From an uncultured Selenomonadaceae bacterium (GTDB lineage: Bacteria > Bacillota > Negativicutes > Selenomonadales > Selenomonadaceae), in the NCBI GenBank assembly GCA_902782705.1, contig CACZOL010000184.1:1-18224 (forward strand): 18,224 bases of DNA, given 5' to 3'. Below, in pieces: positions 7,082 to 13,952 of the stretch. Position 1 is the stretch's first letter; each line of letters begins with the position of its first letter. The notes below the pieces were generated by a model. That model saw only the letters and a program-made list of their open reading frames with translations. It was not told the origin of the DNA and did no database searches. The position numbers and the translations under genes are program-made.

Positions 7082-8002
7082 TCAGTGTTCACGCAGCCTT
7101 TCTTTTCTCGAATGTATGTCGCGCCATTTGCTGTAAAGCCAGTTCCAGTCTTCCGGATATTTTCGGATATGCGCCTCGAAGATGCGGACGATGGCTTGCG
7201 TCGTCTCGACGAGGTCGGCGTTCTTGTCGTCGGTCTTTTTCGGCAGGATCGGCGCGTGCATGGTGATGAGGTGTTTGCCGTCCGGCTGGCGGTGAATGAA
7301 CATCGGCAGGATCGGCACGCTGAAAAACCGCGCGAGCGTCGCCGGGGCGGGCGTCCATATCGTCGTGTGTCCGAGGAATTCCACTCGAACCGCGTCTTTT
7401 TTATCGTGGACGCCTTGATCCATCAGGAAATTTACGAAATAGCCCTCCCGTACGCTGCGGTAAAGGGTACGCGTCTCGTCCGGATAAATGACGCGCACGG
7501 TGCGGATCTTGCGTGCGAGTTTATCCCACGCTTCAAACTGCTGGCGCTTTACGAGCGTCGCGATGGGGGCGGGGGCATAATGGTCCAAGCCGACGCCGAA
7601 AAGCTCCCAGTTTCCGCTGTGCAGCGTCACGAGTACGCCGCCTTTTCCGCTTTTCAGTGCCTCCATGGTCGCCGGATCCGCTTCAAAGTCGATATAGCGT
7701 TCCACGTCTTTGGCAATCAGCGGCTCGCGCATGACTTCGACGCCCATCGGGCCGTATCGCTCGAGGCTGGCACGCAGGATACGTTCCGTCTCTTTCTCGT
7801 CCGCGCCGAAATATTCGCGCAGGCTCTTGCGCGCGCGGGTTTTTCGGTGTTCCGGCAGAAAATGCCAGACGCCCGCGCCCAAAAGCCGCCCGAAACGCTC
7901 CGCGAGAGACGCGGGCAGAGCGCGGCAGAAAGCGCCGAATGCCAGCGACGCCCAATATATCGGATATGAGGAGAGCTTCAAGCCGAACACCTCAGTCTTC
8001 AA
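7082..8002 (-). CDS. LpxL/HtrB-family lipid A secondary acyltransferase (first of two)
   Basis: A 306-residue member of the lysophospholipid/lipid A acyltransferase family. It has the catalytic HX4E motif HSGNWE (His128, Glu133) and the family block FLMDQGV. A hydrophobic N-terminal segment (YPIYWASLAFGAFCRALP) should anchor it at the inner membrane. It would add a secondary acyl chain to the lipid A precursor. The start is uncertain: TTG at 8002 overlaps the preceding gene's TGA in the TTGA arrangement and has only a weak GGA upstream, while a GTG four codons in is preceded by a purine-rich stretch. It shares its fold, but rather little sequence, with the adjacent paralogue, so each probably acts on a different position. 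Which is LpxL and which LpxM cannot be told. Confidence 0.88.
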   Translation of the reverse strand: MKTEVFGLKLSSYPIYWASLAFGAFCRALPASLAERFGRLLGAGVWHFLPEHRKTRARKSLREYFGADEKETERILRASLERYGPMGVEVMREPLIAKDVERYIDFEADPATMEALKSGKGGVLVTLHSGNWELFGVGLDHYAPAPIATLVKRQQFEAWDKLARKIRTVRVIYPDETRTLYRSVREGYFVNFLMDQGVHDKKDAVRVEFLGHTTIWTPAPATLARFFSVPILPMFIHRQPDGKHLITMHAPILPKKTDDKNADLVETTQAIVRIFEAHIRKYPEDWNWLYSKWRDIHSRKERLREH

Positions 8003-8862
8003 TTACGTACGGATTTCCAGCGGTCATGCAGCCAGAACCATTCTTTCGGATATGCGCGAATGTGGTCTTCCAGCACCTTTGCGATCGCTTTCGTGCCTTC
8101 GAGGACGTCCGCCTTTTTGTCGCGGGTGCGCGGCACGAAAATCGGTTCGCGGATGATGGCTTTATGACGACCGTTCCCGAGATAGGTGATGTAAACGGGG
8201 AAGATCGGAATATCTTGATGGCGCGCGAAGGTTGCCGGGCCCTGAACGAAGTTCGTCGGCTGGCCGAACCAGTCGATGACGACGCCGTCGCGCCGCCCGA
8301 TGTCCTGATCCATCAGGAGACCGAGCCCCCAGCCGTCCCGCAGCAGTGAAAAGAGCTCGCGCACATCGTTTTTGTAAGCGGTACGCATACCGACAAGACG
8401 GCGGTACTCCGTGATGAAGCGGTCGGAGCCCGATTCCTTCTGCCGCATACCGACGCCGACAATCGGGACGCCCGCTTCGGCCAGCGCGCCGCCGAGCAGC
8501 TCCCAGTTGCCGCAGTGGGAAGTTGCCATGACAAGGCCTCGGCCTTCGGCGGCAAACGCTTTCAGTGTGTCCAGTCCCTCAAACTCGACGTGCTCTGAAA
8601 GATGGCCGCGAAGTTTCGGAAAGCGCATGACCTCGAAGAGCATAGGCCCAAAACGAACCCAGCTCGCTTTTGCGATGCGTTCGGCTTCCGCATGGGAAAC
8701 GCCGAGACATGCCATGACGTTCCTTATCGCCATGTTGCGGCGTTTTGCGGGAACGAACAGCCAAGTGATCTTGCCAAGCGTCCTGCCGGTCCATTCGCAG
8801 AAGGATGCCGGCAGCAGGCAGCAAAGAAAACTCAGGAACTTTTCAAAGTAATAGAGCAGCAT
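7999..8862 (-). CDS. LpxL/HtrB-family lipid A secondary acyltransferase (second of two)
   Basis: A 287-residue paralogue of its downstream neighbour. The catalytic motif is HCGNWE (His116, Glu121), with GLLMDQDIGRRDGVVIDWFG and GPATFARHQDIPIFPVYI as further family blocks. The N-terminal 35 residues are hydrophobic and should tether it to the inner membrane. It ends in a basic KEWFWLHDRWKS, typical of the family. Its ATG is 12 nt after the lpxD stop with GAGGG about 10 nt upstream. The stop overlaps the next start, so both acyltransferases are made from the same message in near-equal amounts, as would suit a hexa-acyl lipid A with two secondary chains. Confidence 0.9.
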   Translation of the reverse strand: MLLYYFEKFLSFLCCLLPASFCEWTGRTLGKITWLFVPAKRRNMAIRNVMACLGVSHAEAERIAKASWVRFGPMLFEVMRFPKLRGHLSEHVEFEGLDTLKAFAAEGRGLVMATSHCGNWELLGGALAEAGVPIVGVGMRQKESGSDRFITEYRRLVGMRTAYKNDVRELFSLLRDGWGLGLLMDQDIGRRDGVVIDWFGQPTNFVQGPATFARHQDIPIFPVYITYLGNGRHKAIIREPIFVPRTRDKKADVLEGTKAIAKVLEDHIRAYPKEWFWLHDRWKSVRN

Positions 8863-8874
8863 GACGGGTCGCCC

Positions 8875-9909
8875 TCAATCCTGCTCTTTCGTGGTCTCTT
8901 CGAGCTGCGCGGCTTTTTTCTCCAGCGCCTTGATCCGTTTCATCAGCGCGGGGAGCTTTCGGAGCGCCGACTGCATGCGCAGCCATTCCTGATGGGTCTG
9001 TACGGGGAAGCCCGCGCCGATGTAACCCTCGGGCATATCGGCGATAATGCCGCTGCGCGCGGCGTACATGGAGTTTCCGCCGATGTGGATATGGCCGACC
9101 GTTCCGGTTTGGCCGCCGAAGGTCACGTTCGGGCCCGTCGAGGTCGAGCCGGATATGCCCGTCTGCGCGACGATGATATTGTTTTCGCCGATATGGCAGT
9201 TGTGTCCGATATGCACGAGATTGTCGATTTTCGTGCCGCGGCCGATGACGGTTGAGCCGGTCGTCGCGCGGTCGATACCGACGTGCGCGCCGATCTCCAC
9301 GTCGTCCTCCACGACGACGTTTCCGACCTGAGGCACTTTCGTATGTACGCCGTCCTTCGTGGTAAAGCCGAAGCCGTCCGCGCCGACCACCGCAGAGCTG
9401 TGGATCACGACGCGCTTTCCGACGCGGCAATATTCGCGGACGGTGGCACCCGAATAAATCACGGAGCATTCGCCGACGGTTGCGTACTGGCCGATATAGA
9501 CGTGCGGGTAAATCACGGCGCCGGATTCGACGACGGCGTGCGCGTCCACCACGGCGAACGGCATGACCGTCGCGTCGTCGGCGACGCGCGCTTCGGGAGC
9601 GACGTAGGCGAGATCGCTGACGCCGTCCGGAAATACCAGCGGCGGCGTAAACGCTTCAAGGAGCTTGGCAAAAGCCGCGCGCGGATCGGCGACGTAGATC
9701 GACGGGATCGGAAATTCCTCGACGCCCTCCGGCAGGAGAATGGCTGCCGCTTTGACCGCTTTCGCTTCTTGAATATGCGGTTCCACCGCGAATGTGACGT
9801 CCGTTTCATGCGCGCCTTCCAGATTCGCCGCGCCTTCGACGGCAACCGAGGCGTCCCCGACCAGTCGACCGTCCACGAGTTTCGCGATTTGTCCCAACGT
9901 CATTTTCAT
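8875..9909 (-). CDS. lpxD: UDP-3-O-acylglucosamine N-acyltransferase LpxD
   Basis: A 344-residue trimeric acyltransferase that adds the N-linked hydroxyacyl chain after LpxC. The uridine-binding N-terminal domain (about 1-100; [12 protein letters not shown] ... [16 protein letters not shown] ... DVTFAV) is followed by a hexapeptide beta-helix. His236 in HIGHNCHIG corresponds to the E. coli catalytic His239, with [12 protein letters not shown] just before it. The C-terminal helix (TKEQD end) is lysine- and glutamate-rich, as expected. I prefer the first of two in-frame ATGs (9909 rather than 9903) because GAGG lies 8 nt before it. It follows the OmpH-like lipoprotein gene by 10 nt, the ompH-lpxD order seen in many diderm genomes. 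Confidence 0.96.
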   Translation of the reverse strand: MKMTLGQIAKLVDGRLVGDASVAVEGAANLEGAHETDVTFAVEPHIQEAKAVKAAAILLPEGVEEFPIPSIYVADPRAAFAKLLEAFTPPLVFPDGVSDLAYVAPEARVADDATVMPFAVVDAHAVVESGAVIYPHVYIGQYATVGECSVIYSGATVREYCRVGKRVVIHSSAVVGADGFGFTTKDGVHTKVPQVGNVVVEDDVEIGAHVGIDRATTGSTVIGRGTKIDNLVHIGHNCHIGENNIIVAQTGISGSTSTGPNVTFGGQTGTVGHIHIGGNSMYAARSGIIADMPEGYIGAGFPVQTHQEWLRMQSALRKLPALMKRIKALEKKAAQLEETTKEQD

Positions 9910-9919
9910 CGTGCTTTCC

Positions 9920-10567
9920 TCATTTCAGCTTTTCCAGCAAATCTTCCGTAATGTCGACGCCGCCAGAGAGCACCGTCTTTTGCATGATGCTGTTGTCCAT
10001 CACGACGTCGATTTTTTTCGCCCGCGCGATTTCATCGACGGCGTTGTCCAGCTTCTGACGCATTTGCATCTGGTATTGCGTCTGGAGCCCCTGCATCTGG
10101 ATGCGCGCTTCCTGCTGAATGCGCTGCGCCTCTGCGGCCGCTTCCTCATGGAGCTTCTGCATTTCGGTCTCAGCTTCCTTCTGGAGCGTCTGCCCAAGCT
10201 CGTCGGCCTCCGCCTGCAGACGGTCGGATTCTTCCTGGGACGTGGGCGGGTTCGCTTGGACCTTTTGATTGAACTCGTCTTCCTTGGCTTGGAATTTGGC
10301 CTCGATTTCCGACTGCTTCTGCTGGAATTTGGTTTCCAGCGCGGCCTGTTTCTCTTTCATTTTCCCTTCCAGCTCTGTCTGCTTCTCTTTGAGCTTTGCC
10401 GTGCCTTCTTCCTGCAGGGCTTTCAGCTGTCCCGCTTCGCGTTCGATGCGGTCTGCGTTGTAGTAGCCGATGACGGCGGGCTTGTCGTCGCAGCCGGCGA
10501 TCCATAAAGGCGTCGCCAGCAGCAGCGCAGCGCCGACGCCTCGCGCCAGCTTGCTTAACTTCATCAT
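9920..10567 (-). CDS. OmpH/Skp-like lipoprotein
   Basis: A 215-residue protein with a lipoprotein signal peptide: basic start, hydrophobic core and lipobox IAGC, with lipidated Cys at residue 26. Asp occupies the two next positions; in E. coli Asp at +2 keeps lipoproteins in the inner membrane, but whether this holds here is unknown. The body is a long Gln/Glu/Lys coiled coil (about 45-180), then the OmpH ending [31 protein letters not shown], close to the C-terminal strands of Skp. It begins [10 protein letters not shown], like the Skp first strand. It is probably a periplasmic holdase for outer-membrane proteins fixed to a membrane rather than soluble. Either of two adjacent ATGs may be used; GAGG fits both. 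Confidence 0.85.
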   Translation of the reverse strand: MMKLSKLARGVGAALLLATPLWIAGCDDKPAVIGYYNADRIEREAGQLKALQEEGTAKLKEKQTELEGKMKEKQAALETKFQQKQSEIEAKFQAKEDEFNQKVQANPPTSQEESDRLQAEADELGQTLQKEAETEMQKLHEEAAAEAQRIQQEARIQMQGLQTQYQMQMRQKLDNAVDEIARAKKIDVVMDNSIMQKTVLSGGVDITEDLLEKLK

Positions 10568-10621
10568 TGTATGCCTCGTTTCTAATTTAGAGTGGAGTGT
10601 GGAGAATTTCGATATCCACGC

Positions 10622-11698
10622 CTATTTTGATATGTTGGTTTGTTTTTTTGCGCTGCTCGTGATTTCCTGCGTCAGTTCATCCGTCAGGTCGAGCGCCGTA
10701 CCGCCGATGACTTGGAGCCCCGCGAAGGGATTGTCGGCGGACGGGAACGCGTCTGCTACGGGCGCGGCATATATAACGGAAAGATGATGCAGGGCGGCGA
10801 GTTTTGCCGCCTTGCTTGCGAGATCCGCCGTCAGGCCGCCTTCCAGCGCGGATATTTCCCGTTCTTTCGCGCGGAGAGCGCTCCTCGATTCCTGTATGCG
10901 GATTCGAAGCTCGGTCGCGTCCAACATGTTCTTCTGCAGCGCGTTGAGATTGCGTACCTGTGCTTCACTGCGCTTTCGCATTTCCTCGGCGCGCAGCCGC
11001 TCGTCCGTGGACGCTTCCAGCGCCGCAAGCGATATGCCGTGTTCCGCCGCCAGCGATTCCTTGTACGCGCGGATTTCCGCTTCGTATTTTTGATGCAGAT
11101 CGAATTGATGACGACCGCGTTCCCGCTGGAGATTTTCCAGATGGCGTTTCAGGTCGGCGATCGTATCGGCGGATAGGCGCATGATGTCGGCGTTGTCGAG
11201 TTTCAGCTGCGTATTGAAGATCTCGTTGAAATACGCGGCGTTGATCTCGTCCCGTGCCGCTTCGTACAGAGCGCGCGTTTCTTCGCGCTTCGCTTTTTCC
11301 GCCTCGGCGAGCTTTTCCAGGAATTCGCGGTGTTCCTGGAGCAAAACCTGCTTCTTTTTTTGTTCGACGGCGTCGTCAAAAGGCTTTTTGATTGCGTCGG
11401 GCGCGGTCATGGCCAGCAGGCGCCGTTCTTCGCGGGCGAGCTTCACCGCAAGTTCTTCGCGTTCCATGCGCAGACGAAGCAGCGTGTTATAGTCGGGGTG
11501 CGCCTTCGCCGCTTCGCCGAGCCTCACAAAACCGGCTTCCGTCGTCAAAGCATTCGCGGCGGAGGTCGGAGCAGCCTTGTCGCCCGGGTGCAGCCAGAGC
11601 CAGCCGCCGGCAATGCCGCCGATCAGGGCGAGCGTCAAAAGGCCGACAAGCAACGGCTTTCGTCCGCCCTCCGCCGGGCGGTTTTCCTCGCTCCTCAT
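10622..11698 (-). CDS. Membrane-anchored coiled-coil protein, probably a divergent OmpH/Skp relative
   Basis: A 358-residue protein that I cannot name. One transmembrane helix (about 15-36, LLVGLLTLALIGGIAGGWLWL) with a short basic N-terminus suggests an inner-membrane anchor with the rest in the periplasm. The body is nearly all charged coiled coil (about 70-310). Both ends of the soluble part look OmpH-like: EAGFVRLGEAAKAHPDYNTL resembles the Skp first strand and helix, and LSVIYAAP ... VIGGTALDLTDELTQEI resembles the Skp last strands. The coiled coil is about twice Skp length, suggesting longer tentacles. I prefer the ATG at 11698, preceded by AAAGGG, over one at 11716 with no SD. It lies between two OmpH-type genes in one operon. 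An envelope chaperone or tether role is inferred. Confidence 0.7.
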   Translation of the reverse strand: MRSEENRPAEGGRKPLLVGLLTLALIGGIAGGWLWLHPGDKAAPTSAANALTTEAGFVRLGEAAKAHPDYNTLLRLRMEREELAVKLAREERRLLAMTAPDAIKKPFDDAVEQKKKQVLLQEHREFLEKLAEAEKAKREETRALYEAARDEINAAYFNEIFNTQLKLDNADIMRLSADTIADLKRHLENLQRERGRHQFDLHQKYEAEIRAYKESLAAEHGISLAALEASTDERLRAEEMRKRSEAQVRNLNALQKNMLDATELRIRIQESRSALRAKEREISALEGGLTADLASKAAKLAALHHLSVIYAAPVADAFPSADNPFAGLQVIGGTALDLTDELTQEITSSAKKQTNISK

Positions 11699-11725
11699 CG
11701 TGCCACGCCCTTTCATTATCGAAAA

Positions 11726-11753
11726 GTACCGAGCGTACAGTTACGCTCGGTAC
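11726..11753 (-). terminator. Strong hairpin between skp and the coiled-coil gene, possible partial terminator
   Basis: A perfect 12-bp stem GTACCGAGCGTA / TACGCTCGGTAC with a 4-nt loop, 30 nt past the skp stop. On the minus strand four T residues follow, so it could terminate part of the transcription and make Skp more abundant than the downstream products. The short U-tract makes full termination unlikely. Confidence 0.6.
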
Positions 11754-11783
11754 AAAAATTGCGTATAGTTCCTTCGCAGAAAC

Positions 11784-12257
11784 TTACTTCGCCAGTTTGC
11801 GAATGACGTCCTGCGTGATGTCCGTTCCGCCGTAAGCGACTGCGGCCTTGTGGATAACGACCTGAAGCCCCTTCGCCTCGGCGACGGACTTGATCTCAGC
11901 TTCGATCTTCTTCTGGATCGGAGCGAGCAGGTCTTCTTCCTTCTTCGCCAAACGCTCCTGCGCCTGCTGGAACGCGTTCGCTTTTTCTTCGTCGCTCATA
12001 CCTGCCGTCTTCGACTCGAAATTTTGTTGCTCTTCGGACGCTGCCAAATCCAGTTTTGTCCGGGCATCCTGAAATTCCGTGGACTGAGCCATGACCTGAC
12101 GGAAATCGACGACGCCGACGCTGGTGGACGCTGCCGAAGCCGTGCCGCCGACCATGCCGCCCATCTGCGTGAGCGCCAGCGCAACGACGCTGCCTACGAA
12201 TACTGCCGCAATCACGACGCTGAAAATCTTGATGTGCTTCTTTTCGAGTTTGATCAT
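11784..12257 (-). CDS. OmpH/Skp family periplasmic chaperone
   Basis: A 157-residue protein of normal Skp size. A basic start and hydrophobic segment (about 11-31) lead to a likely cleavage site after ASA (about residue 42). The mature part has the first strand VGVVDFRQVM, a central coiled coil (about 60-125; QNFESKTAGMSDEEKANAFQQAQERLAKKEEDLL) and the family ending KGLQVVIHKAAVAYGGTDITQDVIRKLAK. Skp trimers hold unfolded outer-membrane proteins in the periplasm on the way to the Bam complex. It is the first gene of the envelope operon, with AAGGAG before its ATG and a near-consensus promoter about 60 bp upstream. BamA, often just upstream in other genomes, is absent here. Confidence 0.92.
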   Translation of the reverse strand: MIKLEKKHIKIFSVVIAAVFVGSVVALALTQMGGMVGGTASAASTSVGVVDFRQVMAQSTEFQDARTKLDLAASEEQQNFESKTAGMSDEEKANAFQQAQERLAKKEEDLLAPIQKKIEAEIKSVAEAKGLQVVIHKAAVAYGGTDITQDVIRKLAK

Positions 12258-12313
12258 TTTTTTGTCTCCTTTTTGTTTCCACCGCGAAAATGCGGTTGTT
12301 TTTTATCGCAGAC

Positions 12314-12342
12314 ATTATAACAAACCTTTTCTGGAGATTCAA
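12314..12342 (-). promoter_or_regulatory. Sigma-A promoter of the envelope/lipid A operon
   Basis: On the minus strand TTGAAT (12342-12337) and TATAAT (12319-12314) are separated by exactly 17 nt. The predicted transcript begins near 12307 and runs into skp with a short ACCGC/GCGGT hairpin in its leader. This is the only strong promoter that I see for the whole run of minus-strand genes. Confidence 0.85.
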
Positions 12343-12473
12343 GGGAAACGGCATGAGAATTTGCTTAGAAATTCGGCGGGAACGTTCTCGTACGCGCCTG
12401 TCATCGTAAAGGAACGGGGTTTATGCCGTGAGGAAATAGAATTTTGTATACATATAATATACGCAGTCTGACG

Positions 12474-12507
12474 ACAGGCAGAGCTTCGTGTCTCTGCCTG
12501 TTTTTTT
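12474..12507 (+). terminator. Orphan rho-independent terminator upstream of mscS
   Basis: A perfect 10-bp stem ACAGGCAGAG (12474-12483) / CTCTGCCTGT (12492-12501) with an 8-nt loop and seven T residues. No plus-strand gene that I can recognise lies between it and the divergent promoter at 12342. A TATAAT at 12453-12458 lacks a good -35. The terminator may end a short RNA or be a remnant. The rest of 12343-12473 shows nothing I can support. Confidence 0.85.
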
Positions 12508-12517
12508 CATGTTTATA

Positions 12518-12526
12518 TGCTACAAT
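12518..12526 (+). promoter_or_regulatory. Possible extended -10 promoter of mscS
   Basis: TGCTACAAT matches an extended -10 (TGn plus TACAAT). The -35 region would fall on the terminator T-run and is poor. The start would be near 12533, giving a leader of about 70 nt before mscS. Confidence 0.45.
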
Positions 12527-12547
12527 GCTAATAAGAAGAGAATTTTG

Positions 12548-12592
12548 ATGCGACTCGCAGTCAAGATTTGCGATATTTGCTGCAAAGTATGA
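12548..12592 (+). CDS. Possible 14-residue leader peptide before mscS
   Basis: ATG at 12548 opens a 14-codon frame, MRLAVKICDICCKV, whose TGA overlaps the SD of mscS (GAGGAGGG). It has three Cys, two adjacent. The upstream purine stretch AAGAAGAG is only a weak ribosome site. Translation could couple to mscS. It may equally be a chance frame. Confidence 0.25.
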   Translation: MRLAVKICDICCKV

Positions 12593-12604
12593 GGAGGGAA
12601 TGGC

Positions 12605-13738
12605 TTGGGGCTTTCGGATTTTTTGAAAGAGGGATTGGGGCTTTCCGATATATATACATGGCTTTTTTTTCGTGATATGGTGCTCTTGCCTGTCGGCGTG
12701 ATCTTGCTGGGGACGCTTCTCGGAGGTGCGATCGCGCACCGTGTAAAAGCGGCGGTTCGGCGCGGGCGCTTTGCGGATGCGCCGCTGGTCGGCTCGCTTT
12801 TGCGTTCGCTCGGGAATTTGCCTGCGATATGGGGATTCCTGCTGGGGCTGAATTGGGCCGCCCATACGGCGCCGCTTTCCGATTATCTGCGGTACATCGT
12901 TTTTTGCGTGTTGTTCACGCTCTGGGTATGGAGTGCGGCAACCTTCCTTCAGCGGGCGCTTTGTCGTGCGATTGAAACCAGCATGGGGGCGGACGGCGGC
13001 AGCGCTTCGACTTCTTTGCTGTTGAATCTCGTCGGCGCGGTTGTCTACATCATCGCCGCCATCATCGTGCTGGACGCTTACGGCGTATCGATCACGCCGC
13101 TCCTGACTGCGCTCGGCGTCGGCGGTATGGCCATCGCCCTCGGTTTGCAGGATACGATGGCAAATCTTTTCGCGGGACTTCATATCCTGCTGACCAAACA
13201 AATCCGCATCGGCGATCATATCCGGCTTGAGGGCGGCTCGGAAGGGCAGATTATCGATATCACATGGCGCTTTGCGAAAATCCACACGGTCACGAATAAC
13301 ATCGTCATCGTCCCGAACAATAAACTTGCCGCCTCGATCATCACGAATTACGATATGGGCGTGGCGGGGGGGACCAGCGTCGAGGACGTGGCGTTTACCG
13401 TGACGGTGGGCGTCGCTTACGACAGCGATCTCGACGGGGTGGAGCGCGTGACGCTGGAGACCGCGCGGGAAGTGCTCGCCCGTCTCGATCCCGCGTTGGA
13501 CGCGGCTGAGGGCTCGCCTACCGCGCCCTCGGTGCGCTTCCATACGTTCGGCGACTCGTCGGTCATTTTCAACGTCAATCTGCATACGTCCTCGTTTCGC
13601 AATCAATATTTGATTCGTCATGAATTCATCAAGGCGCTGAAGAAACGTTTTGAAGACGAGGGGATAGTGATTCCGTTCCCGATCCGTACCGTACGGACGG
13701 AGAATGGCGACGCCCTTTTATCCACAAAAACGAAATAA
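12605..13738 (+). CDS. MscS-family small-conductance mechanosensitive channel
   Basis: A 377-residue channel. About five helices are visible: 22-45, 68-87, 95-115, 138-160 and the pore helix 165-197. The pore helix carries the MscS signature LLTALGVGGMAIALGLQDTMANLFAGLHILLTKQIRIGDHI. A beta domain follows (EGQIIDITWRFAKIHTVTNNIVIVPNNKL, the usual VPN motif), then an alpha/beta C-terminal vestibule. It releases solutes on hypo-osmotic shock. The start is TTG at 12605, chosen because AGGAGG lies 7 nt upstream. An ATG at 12600 is out of frame and too close to the SD. The last codons contain a perfect DnaA box. Two extra N-terminal helices relative to E. coli MscS are common in the family. Confidence 0.9.
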   Translation: MGLSDFLKEGLGLSDIYTWLFFRDMVLLPVGVILLGTLLGGAIAHRVKAAVRRGRFADAPLVGSLLRSLGNLPAIWGFLLGLNWAAHTAPLSDYLRYIVFCVLFTLWVWSAATFLQRALCRAIETSMGADGGSASTSLLLNLVGAVVYIIAAIIVLDAYGVSITPLLTALGVGGMAIALGLQDTMANLFAGLHILLTKQIRIGDHIRLEGGSEGQIIDITWRFAKIHTVTNNIVIVPNNKLAASIITNYDMGVAGGTSVEDVAFTVTVGVAYDSDLDGVERVTLETAREVLARLDPALDAAEGSPTAPSVRFHTFGDSSVIFNVNLHTSSFRNQYLIRHEFIKALKKRFEDEGIVIPFPIRTVRTENGDALLSTKTK

Positions 13739-13826
13739 TTATCCACTGCCTTTTTGTGCATAACCGCCGCCAGATTTCATGATCGGCGGTTTTTTGCGAT
13801 TCGTTTCCTTCGCTCCTTGTGGATAA
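13718..13826. promoter_or_regulatory. Cluster of four DnaA-box-like sites upstream of nrdD
   Basis: TTATCCACA at 13718-13726 (+) and its complement at 13818-13826 are perfect consensus 9-mers. TTATCCACT at 13739-13747 (+) and the complement of TTATGCACA at 13755-13763 each differ at one position; the latter fits the relaxed TTWTNCACA. The order is two forward, then two reverse. An A/T-rich run (13823-13838) follows. DnaA control of nrdAB is established in E. coli; here the target would be the anaerobic reductase. Confidence 0.65.
13762..13795 (+). terminator. Rho-independent terminator of mscS
   Basis: An 8-bp stem AACCGCCG (13762-13769) / CGGCGGTT (13784-13791) with a 14-nt loop and a T-run to 13795. 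It lies 23 nt after the mscS stop and isolates it from nrdD. Confidence 0.85.
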
Positions 13827-13838
13827 AAAAATAAAAAA

Positions 13839-13886
13839 CAACAATATCTTGTGTTTTCCCTTGACGGAGGGAGGTAGATATTGTAT
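13839..13886. promoter_or_regulatory. Tandem NrdR-box-like sites
   Basis: The 16-mer at 13839-13854 (CAACAATATCTTGTGT) matches the NrdR consensus acaCwAtATaTwgTgt at 13 of 16 positions. A weaker site at 13871-13886 matches 10 of 16 and overlaps the spacer and -10 of the promoter. Their starts are 32 bp apart, three helical turns, which is the known spacing of NrdR pairs. NrdR is an ATP-cone repressor of ribonucleotide reductase genes, so binding here would block the promoter when (d)ATP is high. Confidence 0.75.
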
Positions 13887-13889
13887 AAT
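13861..13889 (+). promoter_or_regulatory. Sigma-A promoter of nrdD
   Basis: TTGACG (13861-13866) and TATAAT (13884-13889) with a 17-nt spacer, close to consensus. The start should be near 13896, giving a leader of about 57 nt. Confidence 0.9.
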
Positions 13890-13908
13890 CCGTAATGAAC
13901 CTGCGAAG

Positions 13909-13952
13909 CGGGGATGAGCCCCGTAAACAGTTAGGAAAGAAGGAATTTACGG
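13909..13952 (+). promoter_or_regulatory. nrdD leader with two mutually exclusive hairpins
   Basis: CGGGG (13909-13913) can pair with CCCCG (13919-13923). Alternatively CCGTAAA (13921-13927) can pair with TTTACGG (13946-13952) directly before the ATG, placing the ribosome site (AGGAAAGAAGGA) in the loop. The two share bases 13921-13923, so only one can form. Whether this is a switch is unknown. Confidence 0.35.

Noticed and set aside
12353..12409. An 18-codon plus-strand frame (MRICLEIRRERSRTRLSS)
   Set aside because: There is no ribosome site or promoter in this direction, and it overlaps the upstream side of the opposing skp promoter region.
12401..13621. A 406-codon open frame antisense to mscS
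   Set aside because: It mirrors a well-supported MscS gene, has a low-complexity Arg/His/Asp-rich product and no ribosome site. It is a codon-bias shadow.
13818..13860. Chromosomal replication origin
   Set aside because: There are DnaA-like boxes and an A/T-rich run, but too few boxes, no dnaA/dnaN neighbours, and a promoter for nrdD explains the A/T-rich DNA.
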